64,000 bases of DNA from Candidatus Babelota bacterium (GTDB lineage Bacteria; Babelota; Babeliae; Babelales; JAUPTZ01), in the NCBI GenBank assembly GCA_030917815.1, contig JAUPTZ010000014.1, forward strand, positions 52,318-116,317, read 5' to 3'. The notes under the pieces were generated by a model. That model did no database searches. It was not told the DNA's origin and worked only from the letters and a program-made list of their open reading frames with translations. Positions 33,386-43,011 of the stretch are shown in pieces. Numbering within the stretch: position 1 is the stretch's first letter; each line of letters opens with the position of its first letter. Made by a program: the position numbers and the translations under genes.

Positions 33386-35170
33386 TTACTCGCCGCCAGG
33401 CGGCTGAGTACGTAATCCTTCCTGCAAAGCTTCCATATCGGCCTGGAATGCGGCTTGATGAGAGTTCATAAAACTAACAAACGCTGCCGTTTCACGCATA
33501 CCAGAGAACGCCGCAAAGAAGCCACCACCAGCCGACTCAGTAGCTTTAGTGTAGTCGGCTATGTAGCGACGAAATTCGTCGCCATGCGCATCGAGGAATG
33601 GTAGCGATATTTTACTTGTTTTCAGAGACTCCAGCAGAGCTCCGATATCGGCCGAATCATCGCCCGATACCGCTATCGTCTGAATCTGCTTCAAAATCTT
33701 TTCTAAATAAGCCTTAGCATCTCGAGTAAAGAGTTCGGTGAGCTGGGAGAAACCGGGTAAACTGCGGTCAAACGCTCTCACCATATCACACAGCAACGCC
33801 ACGGTCGGAACACGCGTAAATCGAGCGGCGTCACCAAGATAACCGACTTCGTCTAACCCACGATTCAACAACGCACCACGCGCAACGATATTATAGGCTA
33901 AGCTACGCTCAGTAATAAACTCTGCCGCCTGATCCCGCGTCAGCGTACCTTTTGTTTGCGCGGCTAAGAATTTCCTATATTTTGAACCATACTTTTTCTT
34001 GAGATCGGCCTTAAATTGCTTGTAATAAACACTCAGTTGTTCGGTTTTAAAACGTGTCTCTGCAAGAAACTCACACCGATCTTCAACCGTCGCACAAACG
34101 GCCGAACCTAGCTCCTGGTTTGAAATTTGATTACCATGCGGACAGAGTGCCGTTGGTACGATCATACCACTGGAAGCACAGCTACCACAGGTATAACACT
34201 TATCACATCCGGCAAACCGTATGGCTACGGCCGGCTCATCATCCAAGCAATAGTTACATTTGAGCCGATCGGCCTCCCAATTCGCCTCTTGTCGATCTTC
34301 CCACTTTTTAAGATCTTGCCCAATCAAACCTTCCGGCGGGGCTTCAGATGGCCCCGGATACTCGGTAACCAAAGGCTCAACGACCGATGAGGTAATCACC
34401 GGACAGAGAAACGTGATCGACCCGGTCATGCCACCCGGTATTTCCCGCCTCAGTTGAGCCGCAAGCTCTTGTTGCGACTTTCTAAGATGTTTCATGGCGG
34501 CATCGACTATTTCCGGCGTTACTTCCGATTTAGTCGGCATCACAATCGGTTCTTCAGGCTCTTCAATCGGCTTTGGTTTCGGTTTCGGCTTTGGTTTAGG
34601 TTTATCCAAAGGCTTTGGCTTATCGCCCGGCTTTGGTTTCGGTTTAGTGATCGACCTCGGCTTGACCAACGGCCTACCCGGTCTTGCAATAGAGCCCCAT
34701 GAGCCGGGTGTGCCATCACCAGTAGGCACAAGCTGATTGCGACTCTCCGGTTCTGCATGATTACGAGCATACTGCCACCAGAGAAAAGCTGCGATCGCTG
34801 CTACTCCAAGCCCTATCGCAAGACGCTTGCCCGGTACGTGCCCACTTTCATCTTTTCTCGCGGTACACCAAACAATCAGATCGTCCAACAATGGATCGTG
34901 CTTCTTCTTATTCAACCGCTTTGCCGCCTCGATAACATCCTTACACGTGTTGTAGACATCGGCAGGACATTCCTCACGTAATCTTAACGCGTTCTCCACA
35001 TTACGAAATAACGACCACAACTTGGTGTAGCCGACATTAGCTTGCAACGCAAGACCAAACTGCTTCTGCGAAGTAATAACACTCGCAGAAGCACGCTCAA
35101 CCTCGACCGCGCCAAGGCTACCCACAATACTGCACACGATAAACCAACTAAATAACACTATCCGCTTCAT
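33386..35170 (-). CDS. Exported RING-finger-like protein (copy 1)
   Basis: 594 residues from the ATG at 35170, which follows GGGGGG. Order: signal peptide (cleavage near GSLGA), helical region with KRLNKKKHDPLLDDLIVWC, one transmembrane helix (LAIGLGVAAIAAFLWW, near residue 120), a Lys-Pro linker (repeated KPKP), then a Cys cluster: C305-x2-C308-x13-C322-x2-C325-x2-C328-x2-C331-x11-C343-P-H345. That spacing is close to a RING finger with Cys in place of the usual His. A helical C-terminal region follows, ending in TQPPGGE. A tandem paralogue lies upstream. E3-ligase-like activity is only a hypothesis. Confidence 0.7.
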   Translation of the reverse strand: MKRIVLFSWFIVCSIVGSLGAVEVERASASVITSQKQFGLALQANVGYTKLWSLFRNVENALRLREECPADVYNTCKDVIEAAKRLNKKKHDPLLDDLIVWCTARKDESGHVPGKRLAIGLGVAAIAAFLWWQYARNHAEPESRNQLVPTGDGTPGSWGSIARPGRPLVKPRSITKPKPKPGDKPKPLDKPKPKPKPKPKPIEEPEEPIVMPTKSEVTPEIVDAAMKHLRKSQQELAAQLRREIPGGMTGSITFLCPVITSSVVEPLVTEYPGPSEAPPEGLIGQDLKKWEDRQEANWEADRLKCNYCLDDEPAVAIRFAGCDKCYTCGSCASSGMIVPTALCPHGNQISNQELGSAVCATVEDRCEFLAETRFKTEQLSVYYKQFKADLKKKYGSKYRKFLAAQTKGTLTRDQAAEFITERSLAYNIVARGALLNRGLDEVGYLGDAARFTRVPTVALLCDMVRAFDRSLPGFSQLTELFTRDAKAYLEKILKQIQTIAVSGDDSADIGALLESLKTSKISLPFLDAHGDEFRRYIADYTKATESAGGGFFAAFSGMRETAAFVSFMNSHQAAFQADMEALQEGLRTQPPGGE

Positions 35171-35190
35171 GGCCCCCCACATCGACCCAG

Positions 35191-37440
35191 TTAACTCTCG
35201 TCTTCATCATCCCATGGCTGATCAGCAAGGCCTTTATTCAGCGTGTCGAGATCGGCAAAAAAGGCATCTTTATTAGAGGAAATAAATGTTAACAATTCAC
35301 TATGAAAACCAAGAAATGCTTGGCTAAGGTTCTGTATCTCTTCTTGCAATTGCATCAAAGCAATCACATCGGTCACACCCGCACGACCAGATGTCATACT
35401 GGCCTGAAGTTGTTGAAATCTAATTTGAGCCTCCTGTATCTTCCCAGCTCCTTCCGTAAATCCTTTGGTAATCCTCATAAGATTATCCTTGTGAGCATCA
35501 ATAAATGGCAATGCTATTTTACTTGATTTTAGCTTACTTAAAACTGCGGACGCCTCTGCACTACTGCCTCTTGCTGCATCCCCAAGGCGCTGCAGCACAG
35601 ATTCCAAATAGGCGGTCGAGTTTTTCTTTCTCGGCGCAGATTCATGAAAGAGAAGGTCATTTATTTTTTCTTTAAAATCGGGAAGCCACCGATCACGATA
35701 TTCCTCTTCAGAAAGAGGCTGAATTGCCATCATAACATCATGAAGCAAGGTAACCGCAGGAATACGAACAAAGGTGCACGCCTCTCCTAAGTAGCTAGGC
35801 TTCTCTAGTCCGCGATCTAATAATGCGCCATGAGCAACAATAATGTTCGCCTTGCTACGCTCGGTAAGAAACTCGTCTTGTTGCTCAGATGAAAGAACCC
35901 CGCCTGCTTGCTTAGACAAGAACTTCTTAAACTTTATTCCTTTTTTCTTTAAATTTGCCTTAAAACGCTTGCAATAAGCGGCAGTTTGTTCTGTCTTCAG
36001 AAGCGATTCAGCAACAAACTCACACTCATCTTCAGGGGTAGCACAAATCGCCTCACCAAACTCTTGATTTGAAACAGAGCGACCATGAGGACACGTAGCA
36101 TCAACAAGATTACCATCTGCATCCTTTACTTTCTTAGTAGCAATACGGCGCTCAGCACAATCGGAACAGGTATAACATTTATCACACCCAGCAAGCCGTA
36201 TGGCTACTTCAGGATTCGTCGTAAAACAGAAACCACAGGTGGGCTGCTCGGCCTCCCAGTCTTTTCCTCGCGCAAGCTCTTTCTCATCCCATTTAGCACG
36301 CGCAAGTCGTCGACGCTCGCGATCTCCCCATGCTCGAGCATCGGTCTCGCTTACGCTATCGGGACAATCGGTGAGCCATTGCTCATTCTGTTCAAACCAA
36401 TCCTCATCGCCAAGATTGCGCGGATATTCCTTAAACCATTGCAAGCGAGCCCGATGAGCGACAGCCTCTTCATCAGACAGAAAAGACGGACATGCTACTA
36501 AATCAGGGCTTCTTAGCCATCTCTCCAACTCACCCCATTGCGTATCACTCAAACCATTCGGACGGTCATCCTGCCATCGTCCGCGCGTCTTATCCCATTT
36601 CTTACTTTCATCAGCACTGAGGCCATCTGGACGCGCCTCGGTCGAAGGAGGACACTCGGTAACGGGCCTAACAACACACGAGGTAAATGTTGGACAAAGA
36701 AATCCAAGGGCCCCTTTTAGGCTCGGATCTTCTTCCGTTAACTGCCCCATCAATGATTTTTGTGCCTTTTTAAGGCGAGCCATCCCGGCATCAACCGTCT
36801 CCGGGGTTACCACCATTTTTGTCGGCATCACCAAAGGCTTTTCAGGCTTTTCAGCCGGTTTTGGCTTCGGCTTATCCAAAGGCTTTGGTTTCGGTTTAGT
36901 GGTCGGCTTCGTCGGCCTAACCAACGGCCCGGGCATGTCGCCACCCGGTCTTGGAATAAACCTCCCTGAACCAGGGTTACCACCACCAATAGTAGATACA
37001 AGTTGATTGCGAGTCTGCGGTTCTGCATGACTACGAGCATACTGCCACCAGAGAAAAGCAGCGGTCGCCGCTACTCCAAGCCCTATCGCAAGACGCTTGC
37101 CCGGTACGTACCCACTTTCATCTTTTATCGCGGTACACCAAACAATCAGATCGTCCAATAATGGATCTGACTTCTTCTTATTCAACCGCTTTGCCGCCTC
37201 AATAACATCCTTACACCTATTGTAGACATCGGCAGGACATTCCTCACGCAACTTTAACGCAGAACCCACTTTACGAAATAATTGCCAAAGCTTGAGGTAG
37301 TCGGGATTGGCCTGCAATGCACCATCAAAACGCTTCTGCGGGGGCATGACATTAGCTTTGACATTCTCAATCTCAGTCGCCCCGAGGCTACCCACAATAC
37401 TGCAGGCAATAAACCAACTAAGTAACACTATCCTCTTCAT
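35191..37440 (-). CDS. Exported RING-finger-like protein (copy 2, repeat-expanded)
   Basis: A 749-residue paralogue of copy 1, with closely similar signal peptide, helical region, transmembrane helix (GLGVAATAAFLWWQYARSH) and Lys-Pro linker. Between residues about 270 and 395 it has roughly five short repeats built on Pro-x-x-Leu-Ser-Asp...Trp, where copy 1 has one. The Cys cluster is C402, C405, C419, C422, C425, C428, then C450-P-H452 with a longer last loop. The C-terminal half matches copy 1 and adds a coiled-coil-like Gln/Leu segment. GGGGGACT precedes the ATG. Twenty bases separate the two copies. Confidence 0.7.
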   Translation of the reverse strand: MKRIVLLSWFIACSIVGSLGATEIENVKANVMPPQKRFDGALQANPDYLKLWQLFRKVGSALKLREECPADVYNRCKDVIEAAKRLNKKKSDPLLDDLIVWCTAIKDESGYVPGKRLAIGLGVAATAAFLWWQYARSHAEPQTRNQLVSTIGGGNPGSGRFIPRPGGDMPGPLVRPTKPTTKPKPKPLDKPKPKPAEKPEKPLVMPTKMVVTPETVDAGMARLKKAQKSLMGQLTEEDPSLKGALGFLCPTFTSCVVRPVTECPPSTEARPDGLSADESKKWDKTRGRWQDDRPNGLSDTQWGELERWLRSPDLVACPSFLSDEEAVAHRARLQWFKEYPRNLGDEDWFEQNEQWLTDCPDSVSETDARAWGDRERRRLARAKWDEKELARGKDWEAEQPTCGFCFTTNPEVAIRLAGCDKCYTCSDCAERRIATKKVKDADGNLVDATCPHGRSVSNQEFGEAICATPEDECEFVAESLLKTEQTAAYCKRFKANLKKKGIKFKKFLSKQAGGVLSSEQQDEFLTERSKANIIVAHGALLDRGLEKPSYLGEACTFVRIPAVTLLHDVMMAIQPLSEEEYRDRWLPDFKEKINDLLFHESAPRKKNSTAYLESVLQRLGDAARGSSAEASAVLSKLKSSKIALPFIDAHKDNLMRITKGFTEGAGKIQEAQIRFQQLQASMTSGRAGVTDVIALMQLQEEIQNLSQAFLGFHSELLTFISSNKDAFFADLDTLNKGLADQPWDDEDES

Positions 37441-37505
37441 AGTCCCCCGACATTTGCATCACATATGCTCCCTACATACTATCACGACTTTGATACTAAA
37501 AGAAA

Positions 37506-39377
37506 CTATTTTGCCATCTCAGCATAGCACTCTTCCCATAACTTCTGCTGGCCATCCAGTTGCTCTTTCAGCCTATCATACTTATCAAGCGCCCTGTCGT
37601 ACTCAGGCGTACCATAGTCATGATCACCCAGCGCAGCAACCGCTTTTTGCACGCCTTCATCAATTTTTGCAATCTCTCGCTCAATAGCCTGCAGCGTCTT
37701 CTTCGTAGCCGGCTCCTTTGGCGCCTGCTCAATAACAAGCGGTGCAGACTTGCCACCGGCCGCTTTGTTATTTTTAGCGGCCGCGTTATTAGCAGCTGTC
37801 TGTTGATCTCTCATATAACAGAACGACGCATAGTTCCCCGGATAATAGCTGACCTTTCCTTGATCAATGCTAATAATAGCGGTTGCAACCTTAGACACCA
37901 CATCGCGATCATGACTTACAAAGATAACCGTTCCTTGATACGCAGCAAGACCCTCGGTCAACACTTGCTGTGCCAAAAGATCTAAGTGGTTAGTCGGTTC
38001 GTCAAGAATGAGCATGTTCACTTGTTGTACCAATATTTTTGCTAACGCTACCCGGTTACGCTCACCACCACTCAACACCTTAATCTTTTTGTGTACCGAA
38101 TCACCGGAGAACAATAGCGCGCCAAGCACCCGTCGCACCTGCGTACGCATCGTCTTACAGGCGCCATTTTCAACCTCTTCAAAAACACTCAAGTTTGGAT
38201 TCAACGCCGATACCTGCTCCTGTTCAAACACGGCCGTTGCCACGTTATGACCAAAACTAAAGGTTCCTTCATCCGGCTTATGCGCACCATAGAGACACGA
38301 AAGTAATGTCGTTTTACCGGCACCGTTGGGCGCTACAATAGCAATACGTTCACCACGAGCAACTTCAAAGGTAGCATCTTTAAAAATTAATTTGTCACCA
38401 AACGATTTGGCAAGGCCTTCAACACGCAATACTACTTCACCAGGGCGCTCAAGAGGTGGAAACGGCAACGCGATTTCCGGCACCATTTCTTCATCGAATT
38501 CAACTTTTTCCATACGATCAAGCTGTTTTTCCATACTCTTGGCCATCTTTGCCTTAGAAGCTTTGGCTTTAAACCGCTCAATGGTTTGTTTACGCTGCGC
38601 AATATCACGATCTTGGGCTTCTTTAGCGGCACGAAAGTGAGCAACTTGTTCTTCGTAGGCACGACGATAGTAGGAATAGTTCCCGTCGTACACCCGCATT
38701 TTGCCTTTACCAATTACATAGGTTTCTTCACACACCTGATCAAGCACATATCTATCATGGCTAATCAATAAGTACCCTGAACGGGATTGACGCAAGAACT
38801 TACACAACCATTCACGAGCCTGAAGATCCAAGTGGTTGGTTGGTTCGTCGAAGAGGTACATATCGGCATCTTGCAGCAATAATTTTGCCAATACAACCCG
38901 CATCTGCCAGCCAACGCTGAGTGTTGCCACCGAATTACCATGCTTCTCTTGTTCAAAACCAAGACCAACAAGAACTTTGCGCGCCTGGGCTCCTTTACTC
39001 CCATAATCGTTAGCGGCAAGATCTGACTGCAACGTTGCATACTCGTCGCAATCGGTCTGACCGGCACGTTCAAGCTCATGCGCTCTCACATGCCATTGCC
39101 CCAACTCGCCATAGGCAAGCATTGTTTCATCAAAAATACTCAGCGTTGACGCCAATACTACTTCCTGCGGCAAGTAAGCAATACGCAGCCCAGAACTAAT
39201 TTGTACTTGGCCACCGGTTAATTTTTGATGCCCGGCAATCACTTTAAGCAATGTTGATTTGCCGGCACCGTTTGGCCCTACTAGCCCAATTTTTTGATCT
39301 TCATTGATCAACTGTGAGATATTGTTAAAAATTGTTTGCTCACCAAAAACGAGCGATATTCCTTGTAAACGAATCAT
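37506..39377 (-). CDS. ABC-F family ATPase (Uup/YdiF-like)
   Basis: A soluble protein of 623 residues with two ATPase domains and no membrane helices. Domain 1: Walker A GPNGAGKST, signature LSVGWQMR and Walker B LLLQDADMYLFDEPTNHLD. Domain 2: Walker A APNGAGKTT, signature LSGGERNR and Walker B VNMLILDEPTNHLD. The linker between them is Lys-rich and coiled (FKAKASKAKMAKSMEKQLDRM). The C-terminus is a coiled coil, the Uup-like tail. ABC-F proteins act on the ribosome or rescue stalled translation. AAGGGGGG precedes the ATG. The NurA gene lies 10 bases upstream. Confidence 0.92.
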   Translation of the reverse strand: MIRLQGISLVFGEQTIFNNISQLINEDQKIGLVGPNGAGKSTLLKVIAGHQKLTGGQVQISSGLRIAYLPQEVVLASTLSIFDETMLAYGELGQWHVRAHELERAGQTDCDEYATLQSDLAANDYGSKGAQARKVLVGLGFEQEKHGNSVATLSVGWQMRVVLAKLLLQDADMYLFDEPTNHLDLQAREWLCKFLRQSRSGYLLISHDRYVLDQVCEETYVIGKGKMRVYDGNYSYYRRAYEEQVAHFRAAKEAQDRDIAQRKQTIERFKAKASKAKMAKSMEKQLDRMEKVEFDEEMVPEIALPFPPLERPGEVVLRVEGLAKSFGDKLIFKDATFEVARGERIAIVAPNGAGKTTLLSCLYGAHKPDEGTFSFGHNVATAVFEQEQVSALNPNLSVFEEVENGACKTMRTQVRRVLGALLFSGDSVHKKIKVLSGGERNRVALAKILVQQVNMLILDEPTNHLDLLAQQVLTEGLAAYQGTVIFVSHDRDVVSKVATAIISIDQGKVSYYPGNYASFCYMRDQQTAANNAAAKNNKAAGGKSAPLVIEQAPKEPATKKTLQAIEREIAKIDEGVQKAVAALGDHDYGTPEYDRALDKYDRLKEQLDGQQKLWEECYAEMAK

Positions 39378-39387
39378 GGGTCCCCCC

Positions 39388-40530
39388 TTAAAATCTCATA
39401 CTGCGCTTAGTCATACTCTTCAACGACGAATGCACTCGTCGGTTTCGCTGCATCCCAATTTTGGTTATCAGCTGATAAAAAAATTCACGATCAACCGCCT
39501 TCACCACCGCCTGCTCATGAGCTTCGGCCAATACTACCGGATAACCGCCACCCTTCTCTGCTTGATCAAGCGCAACGCGGCACAATCGAGCCACCAAGCT
39601 CTCATCCTGTGCAACCCACGCCGGCATCTCCAAACGAACAATCTCGGTCCCGGCATGCAGGTAACAAAACCATGGCTTTAAATGAGGCGGGTACTCGGCC
39701 GCAATATGTGACGCGGTTGCAAATAATGTACTCCGTTGCCCCGGCTCAAGCAATTGCCCCATAAGATGGGTATCTAACAAACTATCAACTACTTTGCAGG
39801 GGAAGGTATCATACACCGCATGGCAAGGAATGCAATTAGCCACACTAAATCGACAAAGACCCAGCTTCACCAAGCTCATCACCTCACGACTCTTTGGCAT
39901 ACTGATATACCCAGCACACACGACCTTTTGCTCATACAAAGCATTTAAGTGAGTCATATATTCGCCCATAAACCGCGTACGCACATCGGCCGTTTTTCCC
40001 TCAAGCATCCAAAAAATAATAGTGCCATCAATAAGGACAACCGATTCGGCCTCGGTCATATGTTTTGCCTGCTCAACCGCTTGGGCAAGCTCACGACTTT
40101 CCCTCAGCAGATCGACCGTTTCGGCCGAAAGCGTTTCGTTACTTGCTGAAAAATCGGTAAAGGGACATACCTCAGGCTCGGAAAAGAGTGATACCGAGCT
40201 CTGTGCGCTATAGGTAAACCGTGCACCGCCAATATTTAACAAAAAACAGCCAGCACCAGCAATATGCCGATCGGGATATACTTGCGATCCATCAACGGCC
40301 AGCACCGAATAGTGGCGTGCCGGAACATAAAAAAACGTGTCACACAGCCCACCGACCCATGAAGGCACCAAAAAAGAACTTTCCGCATTACTAGCCCGAT
40401 CAACAAAGGTCGGATCGACCGCAATACGCCGATAGACTGCCACCGCCCCCTCAAGGACTTTGGCAACATCGGGAAAGAGTTTTTCGGAGAGCTCCTCTAA
40501 CGAGGCAGCCAATTTCAATCGGTCTAACAT
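39388..40530 (-). CDS. nurA: NurA-domain nuclease
   Basis: From the ATG at 40530 the protein has 380 residues. The NurA signature is clear: VLAVDGSQ (Asp80), AGAGCFLLNIGG strand, and SVVLIDGTIIFW (Asp168), the acidic pair that binds Mn2+. NurA is a 5'-3' nuclease that resects double-strand DNA ends with the HerA translocase. No herA is in this window, but a HAS-barrel gene (the fold found at the start of HerA) lies at 15924. It directly precedes an ABC-F gene (10 bases). Confidence 0.82.
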   Translation of the reverse strand: MLDRLKLAASLEELSEKLFPDVAKVLEGAVAVYRRIAVDPTFVDRASNAESSFLVPSWVGGLCDTFFYVPARHYSVLAVDGSQVYPDRHIAGAGCFLLNIGGARFTYSAQSSVSLFSEPEVCPFTDFSASNETLSAETVDLLRESRELAQAVEQAKHMTEAESVVLIDGTIIFWMLEGKTADVRTRFMGEYMTHLNALYEQKVVCAGYISMPKSREVMSLVKLGLCRFSVANCIPCHAVYDTFPCKVVDSLLDTHLMGQLLEPGQRSTLFATASHIAAEYPPHLKPWFCYLHAGTEIVRLEMPAWVAQDESLVARLCRVALDQAEKGGGYPVVLAEAHEQAVVKAVDREFFYQLITKIGMQRNRRVHSSLKSMTKRSMRF

Positions 40531-40575
40531 GACAGCTACCGTACTATAATGGGTGAGTAAAAACCAGCCGGCAAA

Positions 40576-40608
40576 GCAAAAGGCGAGCACTATTAAGCAA
40601 CTCGCCTC
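40576..40608 (-). terminator. Terminator after the DEAD-box helicase gene
   Basis: On the minus strand, AGGCGAG, a 13-base loop and CTCGCCT are followed by a short T run (TTTT), 23 bases past the helicase stop. Confidence 0.6.
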
Positions 40609-40630
40609 CGCTATTCTTCAGATCAACAGA

Positions 40631-42664
40631 CTATTTTTCAGTCTCTTGCTCATCACTTCTTTTCTTGTCGCCAAACGGTTTTCTTGGAGCCGCATTACGA
40701 TCACGTTGGAAACGTGGCGCAGCGCCACGATCGAAACGAGGACGATCGTTAAACGGACGGTCACCACCGGAACGAGAAGCTGAACGATCCCATGGACCTT
40801 TTTCAACTAATGCATCAACAAACGGAGCCCGTGGACGGTCGCCAAATGGACGGCTTGGACGATCACCAAACGGCTTTCTATCGCCGAACGGTTTTCTGTC
40901 GCCAAATGCAGGACGTGCTGGACGATCACCGAACGCAGGTCTGTCACCAAACGATTTTCTTTCACCAAATGGACGAGCAGGACGATCACCGAACGGACGA
41001 CTTGGACGATCACCAAACGGCTTTCTATCACCGAACGGTTTTCTGTCGCCAAATGCAGGACGTGCTGGACGATCACCAAACGCAGGTCTGTCGCCGAATG
41101 AACGGGATGGACGCTCTTCACGTTCGAAGAAACGATGTTGCCCTTGCGCATCACCACCATCACGATCACCAAACGGTTTTCTATCGCCGAACGGCTTTCT
41201 TTCACCAAATGGACGAGCTGGCCGGTCACCAAACGACTTTCTTTCACCAAATGGACGAGCCGGACGGTCACCACCAAATGAAGGACGATCACCAAACGGC
41301 TTTCTATCGCCAAACGGTTTTCTGTCACCAAATGCAGGACGCGCTGGACGATCACCGAACGCAGGCCTGTCACCAAACGAGCGAGCTGGACGATCACCGA
41401 AATCACGACGTGGCGGACGTTGGTCACCATTGTTGTTATCAAATTCACGACGCTCTCTACGAGGACGTTCATTACTGAAGGAGCGTGGTGCATCCGATGC
41501 AGCACCTTCAACGGCCGGCTTCTCTACTACCGTAGATGGTTTGCCAACACGATTTTCGATGCGTACCTCTGAACGAGCACCATTTTCACTCATAAGTTTT
41601 GCAATACAACGCCATTTTCCGCCGTCTTGACCGGTAACCAAGCTAACTGCAGTTCCCTGCGCGCCGGCACGGCCAGTACGACCAATACGATGTATGTAAT
41701 CTTCAGGACACTGTGGTAAGTCATAGTTAACCACACATTCAATGTGCGGAATATCAAGACCACGAGCCGCAACGTCGGTTGCTACAAGCACGCGGCACTT
41801 ACCAGAACGGAATTCACGAATCACGCGTTCACGTTTTGCTTGGCGAAGGTCACCGTGAATTGCTTCAACTTCGTGTCCTTGTTTGCGCAAGCGAACCGCA
41901 AGACGCTCGGTACCAAATTTAGTTTTTACAAACACAATCATAGTACCTTGACGATTTTCAAGCAGCTCAAGGAGCAAGCCGTATTTATCAGATTCAATAG
42001 TTTTTAAGACTTCTTGAGTGATCGCAGCAATAGGCGATGTGGTTGAGCCAATCGCGATACGTACTGGATCTTGTAAATAGCTACCAGCAATTTTCACAAT
42101 TTCTGGTGCCATAGTAGCGGAGAACATCAAGGTTTGACGTTTCGCCGGCAGATACCGAACAATTTCTTGCAATTGAGCGCTAAAGCCCATATCAAGCATA
42201 CGATCGGTTTCATCAAGAACGAGGAAATTTGTAGAAGCAAGCGAGTATGTGCGGCGCTCAAGGTGGTCATTAATACGACCAGGAGTACCAACCACAATAC
42301 GTGGCTTTAAGCTTAATTGGCGAAGTTGTTTCACCATCGAATCACCACCAATAAGGCAGGCGGTTTTGATATCGGTGTTTTTGCCAATTAAGAGACGCAA
42401 CGTGTCAAGAACTTGTATTGCAAGCTCACGCGTTGGCGTCAGAATCAACGCTGCGTTCGTCGGACTTGCGAGAACGTGTGCGACGAGAGGGATCCCGTAC
42501 GCGGCTGTCTTACCAGTACCTGTTTGAGCAGAACCCAAAATATCGCTACCAAGCAATGCTGGCGGGATAGTTTGAGACTGAATCGGTGTTGGGGTGTGAA
42601 ACTGCATTGATTTCAATGATTGTAAGAGCTGCTCAGGCAGCCCTAAAGCGTTAAAGTTTTCCAT
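40631..42664 (-). CDS. DEAD-box RNA helicase with long FGDR-repeat tail
   Basis: The start is at 42664 (MENFNALGL), as in RhlE/DeaD-type helicases. Motifs in order: Q motif TPTPIQSQTIP, I AQTGTGKT, Ia PTRELA, II DETD (the family usually has DEAD), III SAT, V ATDVAARGLDIP and VI YIHRIGRTGRAG. After residue 380 follows a disordered tail of about 290 residues built from repeats such as FGDRPARP, FGDRKP and FGERK, probably RNA-binding and possibly phase-separating. A cold-shock gene lies just upstream, so a role in RNA remodelling at low temperature is likely. Confidence 0.93.
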   Translation of the reverse strand: MENFNALGLPEQLLQSLKSMQFHTPTPIQSQTIPPALLGSDILGSAQTGTGKTAAYGIPLVAHVLASPTNAALILTPTRELAIQVLDTLRLLIGKNTDIKTACLIGGDSMVKQLRQLSLKPRIVVGTPGRINDHLERRTYSLASTNFLVLDETDRMLDMGFSAQLQEIVRYLPAKRQTLMFSATMAPEIVKIAGSYLQDPVRIAIGSTTSPIAAITQEVLKTIESDKYGLLLELLENRQGTMIVFVKTKFGTERLAVRLRKQGHEVEAIHGDLRQAKRERVIREFRSGKCRVLVATDVAARGLDIPHIECVVNYDLPQCPEDYIHRIGRTGRAGAQGTAVSLVTGQDGGKWRCIAKLMSENGARSEVRIENRVGKPSTVVEKPAVEGAASDAPRSFSNERPRRERREFDNNNGDQRPPRRDFGDRPARSFGDRPAFGDRPARPAFGDRKPFGDRKPFGDRPSFGGDRPARPFGERKSFGDRPARPFGERKPFGDRKPFGDRDGGDAQGQHRFFEREERPSRSFGDRPAFGDRPARPAFGDRKPFGDRKPFGDRPSRPFGDRPARPFGERKSFGDRPAFGDRPARPAFGDRKPFGDRKPFGDRPSRPFGDRPRAPFVDALVEKGPWDRSASRSGGDRPFNDRPRFDRGAAPRFQRDRNAAPRKPFGDKKRSDEQETEK

Positions 42665-42804
42665 GATAACTTTCTTTGATCTTATGACGTTAAATACGTT
42701 ACAAAAGAGGAAAGCAGTTACCACTCAACTGGAACGTTACTCACCCCTACCTGGCGACCGTCAGGCAGCCGCCTCTGTACGACGATTTATTTTATTTGGT
42801 CAGA

Positions 42805-43011
42805 TTAGCCAACAATTTGCAAGTTAACTGCAGATGTTTTGCCCTTGCTTGTTGCAAGTTCGTAGCTTACCTTTTGGCCTTCATGCAATGTTGCAATTCC
42901 AGCTCTTTGTAATGCGCTAATGTGAACGAACACATCGTTGCCACCTTGTTCAGGTTGAATGAAGCCAAAACCTTTGGTTGTGTTGAACCATTTAACTGTT
43001 CCAATAGACAT
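42805..43011 (-). CDS. csp: Cold-shock domain protein
   Basis: The ATG at 43011 (MSIGTVKWF) follows AAAGGAG, so the 16-residue upstream extension is rejected. The 68-residue cold-shock domain keeps RNP1 KGFGFIQ and RNP2 DVFVHISAL and the TVKWFN start. It acts as a single-stranded RNA/DNA chaperone. It sits 140 bases upstream of the DEAD-box helicase, a pairing that fits a shared cold or RNA-structure response. Confidence 0.93.
   Translation of the reverse strand: MSIGTVKWFNTTKGFGFIQPEQGGNDVFVHISALQRAGIATLHEGQKVSYELATSKGKTSAVNLQIVG

Noticed and set aside
34454..34736. Plus-strand frames rich in Phe/Arg/Leu or Gly/Phe
   Set aside because: They mirror the Lys-Pro linker of the RING-like gene; no start signals or conserved domain.
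40850..41400. Direct repeats resembling a CRISPR-like array
   Set aside because: The repeats have codon periodicity, vary in spacing and encode the helicase tail; no uniform spacers and no cas genes.
40665..41630. Long plus-strand open frame of 321 codons rich in Ser-Pro-Asn-Gly
   Set aside because: It is the antisense shadow of the FGDR-repeat tail of the helicase; the repeat lacks stops on the other strand. No ribosome binding site or domain.
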